Positions 25,399-33,325 of a stretch of DNA of 64,000 bases are shown one piece after another. Numbering within the stretch: the first letter of the stretch is position 1; each line of letters opens with the position of its first letter. Below the pieces are notes generated by a model that was not told the origin of the DNA, did no database searches, and was given only the letters and a program-made list of their open reading frames with translations. This stretch comes from Dehalococcoidales bacterium (GTDB lineage Bacteria > Chloroflexota > Dehalococcoidia > Dehalococcoidales > UBA2162). The translations under genes were made by a program, and so were the position numbers. The stretch is taken from the NCBI GenBank assembly GCA_016932435.1, contig JAFGCW010000049.1:1-64000 (forward strand), read 5' to 3'.

Positions 25399-25680
25399 TT
25401 GGCTATTAAGATGACCGAAGAAGAGATATACGAAGAAGCGAAAAGGCGGGTGAAAGCGAAAAAGGACCTATATTCCCATATAGCAATTTATATTCTGGTG
25501 AATGCATTCCTGGTGGTTATCTGGGCTGTTACCAGCGGCGGATATCCCTGGTTTGTGTTTCCTCTTGGAGGATGGGGTATAGGGCTGTTTTTTCACATCA
25601 TAGACGTATTTATTTGGCAGCGTAGATCCGACAGGGAAGCAATAGAAAAAGAGGCTGAAAAGCTTCGTAAATTTCAATAA
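25399..25680 (+). CDS. 2TM domain protein
   Basis: A 93-residue protein with TTG start (25399) behind GGAGGTG. A charged helix (TEEEIYEEAKRRVKAKKDLY) is followed by SHIAIYILVNAFLVVIWAVT and a second helix with the family's W-G-G-IGLFFHIIDVF pattern, ending in a charged coiled segment. This is the 2TM domain (PF13239-like) family, of unknown function, sometimes fused to histidine kinases. Confidence 0.85.
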   Translation: MAIKMTEEEIYEEAKRRVKAKKDLYSHIAIYILVNAFLVVIWAVTSGGYPWFVFPLGGWGIGLFFHIIDVFIWQRRSDREAIEKEAEKLRKFQ

Positions 25681-25757
25681 TGCCTGCGAAATAAATACAT
25701 ACGACATAACAACAAGATAAATATCCATAGTGTAATAGAAAAGGGGGTAAGTTCACC

Positions 25758-26504
25758 ATGTTAGTAAGAAATTACTCAGTACTGGACAAATTTGAGTTTG
25801 AGTATAATCCTGTAGCCATAAAATTCCTTCTTAACAGGCCACAGGGAATACAACAGTACGATTCCACCGCTCCGATATGCAGAATGATAAAGGAAGCCCA
25901 GGATAGACTACCCTTTTATGCCGGCAAAGATAATTTTGCATGTGTCGATACATTGGTTTTGGGCCTTGAAGATCCTGATCCGGTGACTGAAAGCGGTCAA
26001 ATAGGAGCAAAAGAGAGAATATATCAGGAAGCAAGAGCAAATGCTAGAATATACGGGCATATTCAACGTATACCAAAGGATACTGTCAGATATGTCGCGT
26101 TTTCGTCTCTCGATAAACTGTCTTTCTCTCCGGATTTACTTATTCTTACAGCCACTCCTTCTCAGGCAGAAATAATATTACGGGCTTTGAGTTATTCTAC
26201 CGGAAAACCTGTTACCTCCAAATGTACTCCGGTATTAATGTGCGGTTGGATTTTTGCATATCCGTATCTGACCGGTGAAATGAACTACGTTGTTACCGGA
26301 ATAGGTTATGGAATGAAAAACCAGAAGTTACTTCCTGAAGGGTTGTTTCTGATATCGGTACCTTACGACGTTATCCCGATGATGCTGGAAAATCTTCAGG
26401 AAATGGAATGGGTGCTGCCGATAACCAGGATGAGTGATGAAGAAAGAAGTGAATACTCTGTGAAGGTAATGAGTGAAATCAGACAAGAATTTGAGAGTGG
26501 ATAA
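25758..26504 (+). CDS. DUF169 family protein
   Basis: A 248-residue protein of the DUF169 type: N-terminal VAIKFL, Cys motifs ICRMIKEAQ and CVDTLVLGL, and the C-terminal SKCTPVLMCGWIFAYPYLTG...MNYVVTGIGYG segment. Conserved cysteines suggest metal or redox binding, but no biochemical role is established. GGGGG-type site before ATG 25758. Stand-alone. Confidence 0.8.
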   Translation: MLVRNYSVLDKFEFEYNPVAIKFLLNRPQGIQQYDSTAPICRMIKEAQDRLPFYAGKDNFACVDTLVLGLEDPDPVTESGQIGAKERIYQEARANARIYGHIQRIPKDTVRYVAFSSLDKLSFSPDLLILTATPSQAEIILRALSYSTGKPVTSKCTPVLMCGWIFAYPYLTGEMNYVVTGIGYGMKNQKLLPEGLFLISVPYDVIPMMLENLQEMEWVLPITRMSDEERSEYSVKVMSEIRQEFESG

Positions 26505-26526
26505 GTCCTTTTGTATGTTGATCTGA

Positions 26527-26892
26527 TTATTGCAGTGAAAAAAGAAGGCTAATTAAGATTGCCAGCGTCTTAGAAGAGTTTCCGATAGACTCAAACTCCG
26601 GATTTTCTTTAGCAGCTTTAGCGGTTTCTCGTTCAAGGTTTCTAGCGAAGTCCGAGATAAGTCGGCGAAGTTCTTTCGAATCCGGCTGGTTCTGCATCGC
26701 TTCCACTTTCTCGTAAATACCAGGTTCTGCTATAGTCTTAAGCTGGTTCAGAGCGACAGAAAAGCTTATTCCTCGTAGTCCTGCGACTACTCCCAGCACG
26801 TTCTTTTCGTGTTCTGCTTTCTGCTTTTCTTCTTCCCGCATCTTCTGCCCCATATTGGCAGTCTGACGCTTAAGTCTTCTCAGTTCTTCCAT
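26527..26892 (-). CDS. hypothetical helical protein
   Basis: A 121-residue protein, mostly charged alpha-helix. The N-terminal 30 residues (MEELRRLKRQTANMGQKMRE) look like coiled coil, followed by a mixed region and a hydrophobic C-terminal end (KTLAILISLLFSLQ). It is convergent with the DUF169 gene. I do not recognise a family. Confidence 0.55.
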   Translation of the reverse strand: MEELRRLKRQTANMGQKMREEEKQKAEHEKNVLGVVAGLRGISFSVALNQLKTIAEPGIYEKVEAMQNQPDSKELRRLISDFARNLERETAKAAKENPEFESIGNSSKTLAILISLLFSLQ

Positions 26893-27061
26893 GGTACTTT
26901 CTTTGAGCTTCGGATTTAGTATTAACGAAGCATCTGTCGTCTGTTGATTACCTGCTTCTGCAATTGATTGAGTTTATGTTACCGACTATGCTAATTTTAC
27001 TCTATATAAGTGAAATATTCCATAGCGAGAGTATCAAGATGCTTATATTAAGGAGCATAGT

Positions 27062-27868
27062 ATGACTAACAATCCGATCATTCAAGGAACATATGATATG
27101 AATACCCTCCGTGAACCCGTACTGCATGCTCTGATCCACGATTTAAACCTTCCTGAGGGCAGTTGTGGACTGGATAACGGGTGCGGAATCGGTCTTCAGG
27201 CTGTGATGCTGGCAGAAGAGGTAGGATCGAACGGTCACGTTACCGGTCTCGATATCTCAACAGAAATTCTCGATGTAGGAAGGAAGATAATCGAAAATGC
27301 AGGTATGTCCCAACATGTTTCTTTAAAGCAGGGAGATATTGCCGATTTGCCTTTTGAAAATCAGACCTTCGACTGGGCGTTAAGTATCGATAGTGTTGGA
27401 TACGGTCCCGGGAATACTATTCATTTCCTGGGCGAAATGAATAGAGTAGTGAAACCCGGTGGTATAATAGCCGTTGCCGCGTGGTCATCGGAAAAGCTTC
27501 TCCCCGGATATCCCGAACTTGAAGCACGGTTGGGCGCCACCGCGTCCGGGATCGCTCCGTTCGTCAGAGGTAAAAATCCTGCATTACATCAATTACGCAT
27601 TCTCGGCCAGTTACGAAAACTTGGATTATCAGAAACGGCGGCAAAAACCTATGCCGGCAGCGTATTTGCCCCGCTCGATGAAACCTCTCACAGAGCGCTG
27701 GTGTCACTTTTCGAAATGAGATGGCCGAATGTAGAATCCGAACTTTCTTCTTCTGAAGCTGCTGAGTTTAACCGACTATGTAATCCCGATTCGCAAGACT
27801 TTATCTTGAATATCCCGGACTATTACGCTCACTTCACTTATACAGTTTTCTTGGGGATAAAACTGTAA
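27062..27868 (+). CDS. class I SAM-dependent methyltransferase
   Basis: A 268-residue protein with the SAM-binding motif LDNGCGIGLQAVMLAEE (motif I), acidic GLDIS (motif II) and DWALSIDSVGYG (motif IV). Substrate unknown. It is followed 77 bases later by a MerR/TipAS-type regulator with its own operator, similar to the methyltransferase-regulator pair at 32399-34171. Confidence 0.85.
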   Translation: MTNNPIIQGTYDMNTLREPVLHALIHDLNLPEGSCGLDNGCGIGLQAVMLAEEVGSNGHVTGLDISTEILDVGRKIIENAGMSQHVSLKQGDIADLPFENQTFDWALSIDSVGYGPGNTIHFLGEMNRVVKPGGIIAVAAWSSEKLLPGYPELEARLGATASGIAPFVRGKNPALHQLRILGQLRKLGLSETAAKTYAGSVFAPLDETSHRALVSLFEMRWPNVESELSSSEAAEFNRLCNPDSQDFILNIPDYYAHFTYTVFLGIKL

Positions 27869-27906
27869 ACTCATTAACCATGTATATCTAGTTTGACACC
27901 AGATAC

Positions 27907-27937
27907 TTGACTATGACGTAACGTGATAGTTTACAAT
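27907..27937 (+). promoter_or_regulatory. MerR-type promoter/operator (19-bp spacer with dyad)
   Basis: TTGACT (27907-27912) and TACAAT (27932-27937) are separated by 19 bases, the abnormal spacing MerR proteins correct. The spacer holds the near-perfect dyad ACTATGACGT-A-ACGTGATAGT. It directly precedes the MerR/TipAS gene, indicating autoregulation. Confidence 0.85.
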
Positions 27938-27944
27938 AGGAATC

Positions 27945-28691
27945 ATGGAATCATTTACTATTAAAAAACTGGCTGACATCGCTGGGGTAAGTGTACGTAC
28001 CCTGCATTATTATGACGAAATCGGGCTTTTAAAACCTCAATATCGTAAAGAAAACGGGTACAGGCATTATGGTGAGGAATCAGTGATGATTCTCCAGCAG
28101 ATAATGTTTTTCCGCGAATTGGGCTTTAGTCTCGATGAAATCAAAGCAATTACTTCAAGGCCTGATTTCGACATTCTGGAAGCATTGGAGACGCATAAAA
28201 GATTACTCTTGAAAAAGGATGAACGCCTTAGGGAGTTAATTAACACCGTGAAAAAAACAATGAGGGAGATGAATAATAAATCAAGAATGAGTATTAAAGA
28301 ATACTACCGGGGCTTCAGTGAAGATCAGATTGAAAAGTATCGCGATGAGGTACGCCGTCGATGGGGTAAAAAGATACTTATAGACAGTGAAAAAAGAGTT
28401 ATCGATATGGGGCAGGAGAAATTTATAGCACTCCAGGCCGAAGGTGGAAGGATATTCAAGACCATTATGGAGCATATGTCCGAGGGATATGACAGCAAAT
28501 ATATCCAGGAAAGAATAAAGGAATGGAGACAATGGCTGGAGAACTTCCATCACTACTCGGAAGATGAAATTGTTGAGCTGGGTCGGGCATATAGCCAGCA
28601 TCCTGATTTTATCAAGTTTTTTCAACAATACAGTGATGATCTACCGGTTTTCTTAACAAGAGCAATCGAGTATTATTATATGCACCGGTAA
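27945..28691 (+). CDS. MerR family regulator with TipAS-type effector domain
   Basis: A 248-residue protein. Residues 1-70 are a MerR winged helix (FTIKKLADIAGVSVRTLHYY, GYRHY), then a coiled-coil dimer helix, then a C-terminal TipAS-like antibiotic-binding domain (about 120-248; YRGFSEDQIEKYRDEVRRRW, HYSEDEIVELGRAY). TipAS proteins bind thiopeptide-like drugs and activate transcription. The promoter upstream has the matching 19-bp spacer and dyad, so it most likely controls itself. Confidence 0.92.
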   Translation: MESFTIKKLADIAGVSVRTLHYYDEIGLLKPQYRKENGYRHYGEESVMILQQIMFFRELGFSLDEIKAITSRPDFDILEALETHKRLLLKKDERLRELINTVKKTMREMNNKSRMSIKEYYRGFSEDQIEKYRDEVRRRWGKKILIDSEKRVIDMGQEKFIALQAEGGRIFKTIMEHMSEGYDSKYIQERIKEWRQWLENFHHYSEDEIVELGRAYSQHPDFIKFFQQYSDDLPVFLTRAIEYYYMHR

Positions 28692-28742
28692 CGATTGAAA
28701 TTATGTGAATTGTTGGAAAACTGAATAGGCTGTTCCTAAAAA

Positions 28743-29075
28743 CTAACCGTTTTTAATACTGTCCAGAAGATGCAGTATTGCCATTATCGGATGCCGGTAT
28801 ATCATCCGGGGACCTGAATATCTCATCATCTCGCTTATTTTCTCTCGCATGACGGGTCTGTAACAGTGAATCGGGCATTTTACGCAGGTTGGCTTTTCAT
28901 TTCCGAAGGGGCACTTCTCGAGTCTCTCAAGGGCGTAGTCCCGGAGTTTTCTACAATCTTCACAGATATATTGTGATTTGTGCCGTTTTTTACAGAAGAT
29001 GGCAATCATTGCCTCAACGGTTTTAGACTCTCTTCGAAGTCTACCAGGTAGTTTACTGATCTTGTTATCATTCAT
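28743..29075 (-). CDS. ygbA: YgbA-type nitrous-oxide-stimulated-promoter family protein
   Basis: A 110-residue protein with the family's Cys pattern: CKKRHK, CEDCRKL, CPFGNEKPTCVKCPIHCY and the ending RHPIMAILHLLDSI. The family (PF11756-like) is linked to nitrosative stress in proteobacteria; the cysteines probably bind a metal or Fe-S cluster. It is convergent with the MerR gene. Confidence 0.85.
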   Translation of the reverse strand: MNDNKISKLPGRLRRESKTVEAMIAIFCKKRHKSQYICEDCRKLRDYALERLEKCPFGNEKPTCVKCPIHCYRPVMREKISEMMRYSGPRMIYRHPIMAILHLLDSIKNG

Positions 29076-29187
29076 AATGTCCTCGATTTTGGGTCAGGGC
29101 TGGAAAATGTTATATACATTTACCTCAGAAAAAATGTTAATCATATATTGATATAATATATTTTGATTTTACTCAAGGGTGATGTAT

Positions 29188-29562
29188 GTGAAAATACTAA
29201 ACAGGAAATATTTATTAGTTGCTGCCGGAATTCTGTGTTCAATACTTGGCTTCATCGGTATTTTCGTACCTGTCCTCCCAACTACACCATTCCTCCTCCT
29301 GGCTGCGGCCTGTTTTGTCAGGAGTTCGGAAAAACTTTATGATCGTTTACTCAATAACCGCTTATTTGGCAATTATATCAGGAATTATATTGAAGGCAAG
29401 GGATTGCCCTTAAATATTAAAATAATAACGATTACTCTATTATGGGTTACAATCAGTGTCTCTATTATTTTCGGCGTACAGAATCTTTTTTTGCGGATTA
29501 TCCTGGTTGTTATCGCGCTGGGAGTATCGCTGCACATAATTAAAATCAAGACGAGAAAATAA
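29188..29562 (+). CDS. YbaN/DUF454 family membrane protein
   Basis: About 124 residues with the DUF454 signature GFIGIFVPVLPTTPFLLLAA and LNNRLFGNYIRNYIEGKGL, and three or four membrane helices. GTG 29188 is placed nine bases after AAGG; ATG 29182 is also in frame but too close. Function unknown. Confidence 0.85.
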   Translation: MKILNRKYLLVAAGILCSILGFIGIFVPVLPTTPFLLLAAACFVRSSEKLYDRLLNNRLFGNYIRNYIEGKGLPLNIKIITITLLWVTISVSIIFGVQNLFLRIILVVIALGVSLHIIKIKTRK

Positions 29563-29747
29563 TCCGATTGGTCAAGCATGGTGCGTTTGTTTTTTGTAGC
29601 TGTTAATCCTCTCATTATTTATTACTTTCTTACATAATATATAGACATGGTATTATGATTAAAAACAATCTGATACTTAGCTTCCATATTATATTAGCTC
29701 CTAATTCGATAATGATGTAACATATTCATGACGGATTGAGAAGCAGT

Positions 29748-29884
29748 ATGTCATACAAAAAAGTTGGCGATAGCACCATGTACTACCAGATTCATGGTGA
29801 AGGAGGACTGATAAACCTGACCAGGCAGTACTCGATTTTCTCAGATGGCACAAATCAAAACTAAGAGTAAAAAATCTGTTATAA
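29748..29884 (+). pseudogene. remnant of an alpha/beta-hydrolase gene
   Basis: MSYKKVGDSTMYYQIHGEGG at 29748 matches the N terminus of the intact hydrolase at 41113 (MPYAKVGDINLYYEVHGKGE). In another frame AVLDFLRWHKSK near 29822-29860 matches that protein's C terminus (IILDFLRRHSQ). Over 200 internal codons are gone. It is a decayed paralogue with a large internal deletion. Confidence 0.7.
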
Positions 29885-29889
29885 GATTA

Positions 29890-29918
29890 TTGATATATAC
29901 CCTTACGAGGTATATGAT
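29890..29918 (+). promoter_or_regulatory. promoter TTGATA-17-TATGAT of the peroxiredoxin gene
   Basis: TTGATA (29890-29895) and TATGAT (29913-29918), spacer 17, predicted start near 29925, just before AAAGGAGG and the ATG at 29946. Confidence 0.6.
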
Positions 29919-29945
29919 AGCTGGAAAGGAAAGGAGGTTTGACAT

Positions 29946-30662
29946 ATGCCTGAGGAATTTAAACCGGGATGTCAGAGACCGCCTGTAAACAAGCCTGAAC
30001 AGGAAGTTGCAGGCCCCGCCGAAACGTCAATAACGGAGGTGAAACAATCGATGGTGCATGTAGGAAAACCGGCGCCGGATTTCACGGCTGCCGGATATTA
30101 CGACGGCAAATTCATGAATTTCAGTCTTTCCGAATACCTTGGAAAATGGGTGTTATTATGCTTCTATCCGGGTGACTTTACTTTTGTCTGAGCCACTGAG
30201 ATCTCAGCGGTAGCTGAAAAACACGCCGAATTACAGAAACTTGGTGTAGAAGTACTGTCTGTCAGCGTCGACAGCATTTATGTCCATAAAATGTGGAATG
30301 ATTATGAACTCTCGAAAATGATTAACAAGGATATACCGTTCGCGATGTTGTCTGACCAGGATGGCAGTATCGGGAAAATGTATGGAATATATGATGAGGA
30401 CAGTGGTGTTGAAACCAGGGGACGGTTCATCATCGATCCGGATGGAAACATCCAGGGATTCGAAGTACTAACACCTTCGGTAGGACGTAATGTTGCCGAA
30501 TCTCTCAGACAGATACAGGCATTCCAACTTGTCAGGGAGTCAAAAGGGACCGAAGCGACCCCATCCGGGTGGAAACCTGGAAAAGAGACACTTAAACCGA
30601 ATCCTGAACTGGTCGGAAATGTCTGGAAGGTCTGGAAAGTTGAACAGGCTTTCGATGAGTAA
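29946..30662 (+). CDS. selenocysteine-containing peroxiredoxin (AhpC/TSA family)
   Basis: One 238-residue protein when the in-frame TGA at 30189-30191 is read as selenocysteine (residue 82). The flanks are [20 protein letters not shown], exactly where peroxiredoxins carry the peroxidatic Cys (DFTFVCPTE). The thioredoxin fold follows, ending [19 protein letters not shown]. The usual C-terminal resolving Cys (VCPAxWxPG) is replaced (ATPSGWKPG), so it is a 1-Sec type enzyme unless Cys9 in the extra 35-residue N-terminal tail serves. It reduces peroxides. Strong AAAGGAGG site. A caller unaware of Sec sees two fragments. Confidence 0.94.
30204..30217 (+). promoter_or_regulatory. SECIS hairpin of the peroxiredoxin gene
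   Basis: UCAGC-GGUA-GCUGA forms a 5-bp stem whose GG-starting loop begins 18 nt after the UGA, within the window expected for bacterial SECIS elements. A competing palindrome (CUGAGAUCUCAG) overlaps its 5' side. Confidence 0.65.
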
Positions 30663-30744
30663 TAATTACTTTCGTTTCAGAACGAAATGAATATTTAGTC
30701 GCCTGGAGAGAAGCAAATCGGATAAGAAAATATACGGTAGGATT

Positions 30745-31227
30745 TTAGGGTTTATTGAACTGTAGTACGCATTCTCTTCCGCCGTCACATATCCTGCTCA
30801 ACATTTGAAACGAGATACCTTCACCGAATTCCTGTGCCCATCCGGAGTACTCGGTATTGCAGATGGTTTCGCCTACACGGGGTGAAAGATGCTCCCTGTT
30901 TGATGTAACCATCAATTCGTGCCAGTGACAGCGGGAGATTGTGATTGTGAGAATGTTTTCATTACTTTTCACACTGAATTCGATGTCGTCCAGGCGTAAT
31001 TTTTCGGTAAAGCATTGTTTGAGCGCCTCAAGCCCTTTATCGACACCCAGTGCCGTCTTTAAAAACCTTGCCTGTATCTTGGGAACGACCTTCCAGACTT
31101 CATTATCGATTTCAAGAGCTTTGTCGAAGTCGAACGAATCCTCGACTTTCATAAACCAGAGACCATCGACGGCTGAGTAGCTTCTCTTCAGGTACTGTAT
31201 TTTTCCTTCATCGTTTAGATTTTTCAT
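30745..31227 (-). CDS. DUF6125-like protein
   Basis: A 160-residue protein starting MKNLNDEGKIQYLKRSYSAV, with VDGLWFMKVEDSFDFDKALEIDNEVWKVVPKIQAR. This pattern is characteristic of the DUF6125 / L-2-amino-thiazoline-4-carboxylate-hydrolase-like proteins frequent in Dehalococcoidia. Conserved Cys/His late in the sequence (SRCHWHEL, ICNTEY, RICDGGREC) suggest a metal or redox site. Function unknown. Confidence 0.7.
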   Translation of the reverse strand: MKNLNDEGKIQYLKRSYSAVDGLWFMKVEDSFDFDKALEIDNEVWKVVPKIQARFLKTALGVDKGLEALKQCFTEKLRLDDIEFSVKSNENILTITISRCHWHELMVTSNREHLSPRVGETICNTEYSGWAQEFGEGISFQMLSRICDGGRECVLQFNKP

Positions 31228-31346
31228 TTCTTGTCCTCAAATTGATATGGTGATATTATGCCTTCGCCGGGATACATTATCAATTCCGTCTGTTCTTATA
31301 GGAAAAGCAATGTTATAATTTGGAAACTCTATCTGTGGAGGTAGCT

Positions 31347-31616
31347 ATGCCGGAAGAAAAGGAAACCGAAAAGAAAAAGACCGTTGACAGTTTTGCAGAT
31401 ATCTTCAGAACGTTTGGCGAAGCTGTCAGCGAGATATTTAATGATCCAGAACTGAAAAACAAAGCTAAGGAATTTGCCGATTCAGCGTCCGATTCGGCTA
31501 AAACTCTGGCAGAACGTTTCAAGGACGAGGACGTAAAAAGTAAATTCAGAGATGTCGGTAAAGCAGCTGAAGAGTTCGGTCGTAATATAGCCGATCACTT
31601 TGAGTCCAAAGATTAA
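31347..31616 (+). CDS. hypothetical small charged protein
   Basis: An 89-residue, highly charged helical protein (MPEEKETEKKKTVDSFADIF...). Start at 31347 chosen for GGAGG seven bases upstream. The composition (repeated SASDSAKTLAERFKDEDV-like heptads) suggests an amphipathic or coiled-coil protein, with some resemblance to LEA/apolipophorin-like sequences. No family recognised. Confidence 0.6.
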   Translation: MPEEKETEKKKTVDSFADIFRTFGEAVSEIFNDPELKNKAKEFADSASDSAKTLAERFKDEDVKSKFRDVGKAAEEFGRNIADHFESKD

Positions 31617-31684
31617 CGAACAACGATAATCCGGGTAATCATTTTACATCTAAAGATGACTAATAAATAAGAAAGGATAATATA

Positions 31685-32242
31685 TTGGCAGAAAACAAAT
31701 ATGATCACCTGTTTGTCTCGGGAATCGACCCGGAAATGCAGGCAAAACGACCCTACGCAACGATTGGCTTCCTGGACGGTAATACCTTCGAGGGATGCAA
31801 CGAGTACCAGATATTCTGGGTAGGCGACAAACCCTATGGTGCTTATGGGACGAAAGAATGGGGTGAAATTTTTCATGGTCCACACACCCATAAATATCCC
31901 GAGCTTTTTGTCCATCTTGGTACCGACCCGGATAATCCGTGGGACCTTGGCGCCGAAGTGGAAATGCACATGGGACCGGAGATGGAAAAACATATAGTCA
32001 CCAGGTCAACGATTATGTGTATACCTGCCGACTTTCCACACGGACCCTGGCGTATCCTGAACGTAAAGAGACCTTTCCTTATTATTACTATTAATCAGAA
32101 TGGAACACACACAGAAAAAGCACTTAAGAACATGGTACCGGAAGAAATGTGGAAAAGGATGATTTTCATCAACCAGGGCTATGATGCCGTCGAACCGGGA
32201 CTGGAATGGCCGGAAGCTGCTGGACCTCCGGGCGAATACTAG
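31685..32242 (+). CDS. cupin-like protein
   Basis: A 185-residue protein with two cupin-like motifs: HGPHTHKYPELFVHLGTD (metal-ligand His/Glu) and VTRSTIMCIPADFPHGPWRI. It is related to the shorter protein at 41963-42418 (HKHDFDEVFAFV...HIPAGLVHCP). TTG start behind AAGAAAGGA. Probably a metal-binding beta-barrel of unknown substrate. A clear terminator follows. Confidence 0.72.
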   Translation: MAENKYDHLFVSGIDPEMQAKRPYATIGFLDGNTFEGCNEYQIFWVGDKPYGAYGTKEWGEIFHGPHTHKYPELFVHLGTDPDNPWDLGAEVEMHMGPEMEKHIVTRSTIMCIPADFPHGPWRILNVKRPFLIITINQNGTHTEKALKNMVPEEMWKRMIFINQGYDAVEPGLEWPEAAGPPGEY

Positions 32243-32267
32243 GTTTTCAGTAGCTGAAAAATTTTAT

Positions 32268-32298
32268 AAGCCGTCCTGACGTGAAGCAGGACGGCTTT
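32268..32298 (+). terminator. intrinsic terminator after the cupin gene
   Basis: AAGCCGTCCTG pairs perfectly with CAGGACGGCTT across an 8-base loop, followed by T-rich sequence. Confidence 0.8.
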
Positions 32299-32398
32299 AC
32301 TGTATTTGTAAAACATGGTGTTCCAGGACAAGCATACATACTTATTTATATGTATAATCTGGTTATCTTTTTTATTGAACGTAACGAGGAGTTAGTTT

Positions 32399-33202
32399 AT
32401 GACGGAAGAGATTCGTGACATGCACAAGGGATGGAATAGTCTTGCTGCGGAGATGTTATACACCGCCATGCAGGGTGGTCCTCCCAAAGAGGAGCTGGAT
32501 TTTTATGAACGCAGAATCCGGAAAAACGGAGGAATTGCTCTCGACCAGGCCTGTGGAACGGGACGGCATATATTTCCCCTGATGGAGAAAGGACTGGAAG
32601 TGCATGGTGCGGATATATCCATTGATGCCTTGAACCTAGCTGAAAAAGAAGCAGAAAGACAAAACGTTAATCTTACTGTTTTTCACCAGGGGATGGAGGT
32701 ATGTGACTTGCCCCATAAGTATGGGACGATTTTCAGCAATTCATTTCAGATTATCGACGATAGAGAGAAAGCAATTACAGCATTGCAACGATTCAGGAAA
32801 CACCTTGTACCCGGTGGCCAACTCCTGCTTGAGCTGTTTATACCCTGGCAGGTGACTCAGGGAATAAACTGTAATGATGCCGATCATCCTACACACTGGC
32901 AGGATATGCCGATCCGTGATGGAGATGGCGAGGTGAAAACTACTTTATGGTCAGAATCCGTGGACCTCTTCGAGCAGGTGCTGTTGTCAAAACGGCGGTA
33001 TGACGTTTACATAGACGGAGAATGTGTTCGTTCTGAAACTCACGCTTTCCGGTTGCGATGGTATTTTCATCGTGAATTTATAATGATGCTTGAAAATACA
33101 GGATACGACAATATCACCACATATGGTGATTACACTGATAATCCTGCTAATCAGGACAGTAAAGTGGTCGTTTATGGTGCTCGTAATCCGAAATTATCAT
33201 GA
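32399..33202 (+). CDS. class I SAM-dependent methyltransferase
   Basis: A 267-residue protein with motif I LDQACGTGRHIFPLMEKG, acidic GADISIDALNLAEKEA and TIFSNSFQIIDD. Substrate unknown. The AraC/GyrI-like regulator gene follows after a promoter, paralleling the 27062-28691 methyltransferase-MerR pair. Confidence 0.85.
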   Translation: MTEEIRDMHKGWNSLAAEMLYTAMQGGPPKEELDFYERRIRKNGGIALDQACGTGRHIFPLMEKGLEVHGADISIDALNLAEKEAERQNVNLTVFHQGMEVCDLPHKYGTIFSNSFQIIDDREKAITALQRFRKHLVPGGQLLLELFIPWQVTQGINCNDADHPTHWQDMPIRDGDGEVKTTLWSESVDLFEQVLLSKRRYDVYIDGECVRSETHAFRLRWYFHREFIMMLENTGYDNITTYGDYTDNPANQDSKVVVYGARNPKLS

Positions 33203-33218
33203 AGCAACTATATTGAGT

Positions 33219-33246
33219 TTGACATAACGTCTTGAAATATTATGAA
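33219..33246 (+). promoter_or_regulatory. promoter TTGACA-16-TATGAA before the AraC-type gene
   Basis: TTGACA (33219-33224) and TATGAA (33241-33246), spacer 16. Predicted start near 33253; the leader carries a strong ribosome-binding site and a 12-codon ORF. Confidence 0.55.
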
Positions 33247-33274
33247 CATCGAAGAAAATCTGGGAGGTGTTACC

Positions 33275-33313
33275 ATGAAACGCCGTATCGATAAGAGAAA
33301 AACAAATTCTTAA
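33275..33313 (+). CDS. 12-residue basic leader peptide ORF
   Basis: GGGAGGTG seven bases before ATG 33275 opens MKRRIDKRKTNS, half Lys/Arg, ending 12 bases before the TTG start of the AraC-type gene. It may couple translation into the regulator gene. No homologue recognised. Confidence 0.4.
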   Translation: MKRRIDKRKTNS

Positions 33314-33325
33314 GAAAGGAACTAA

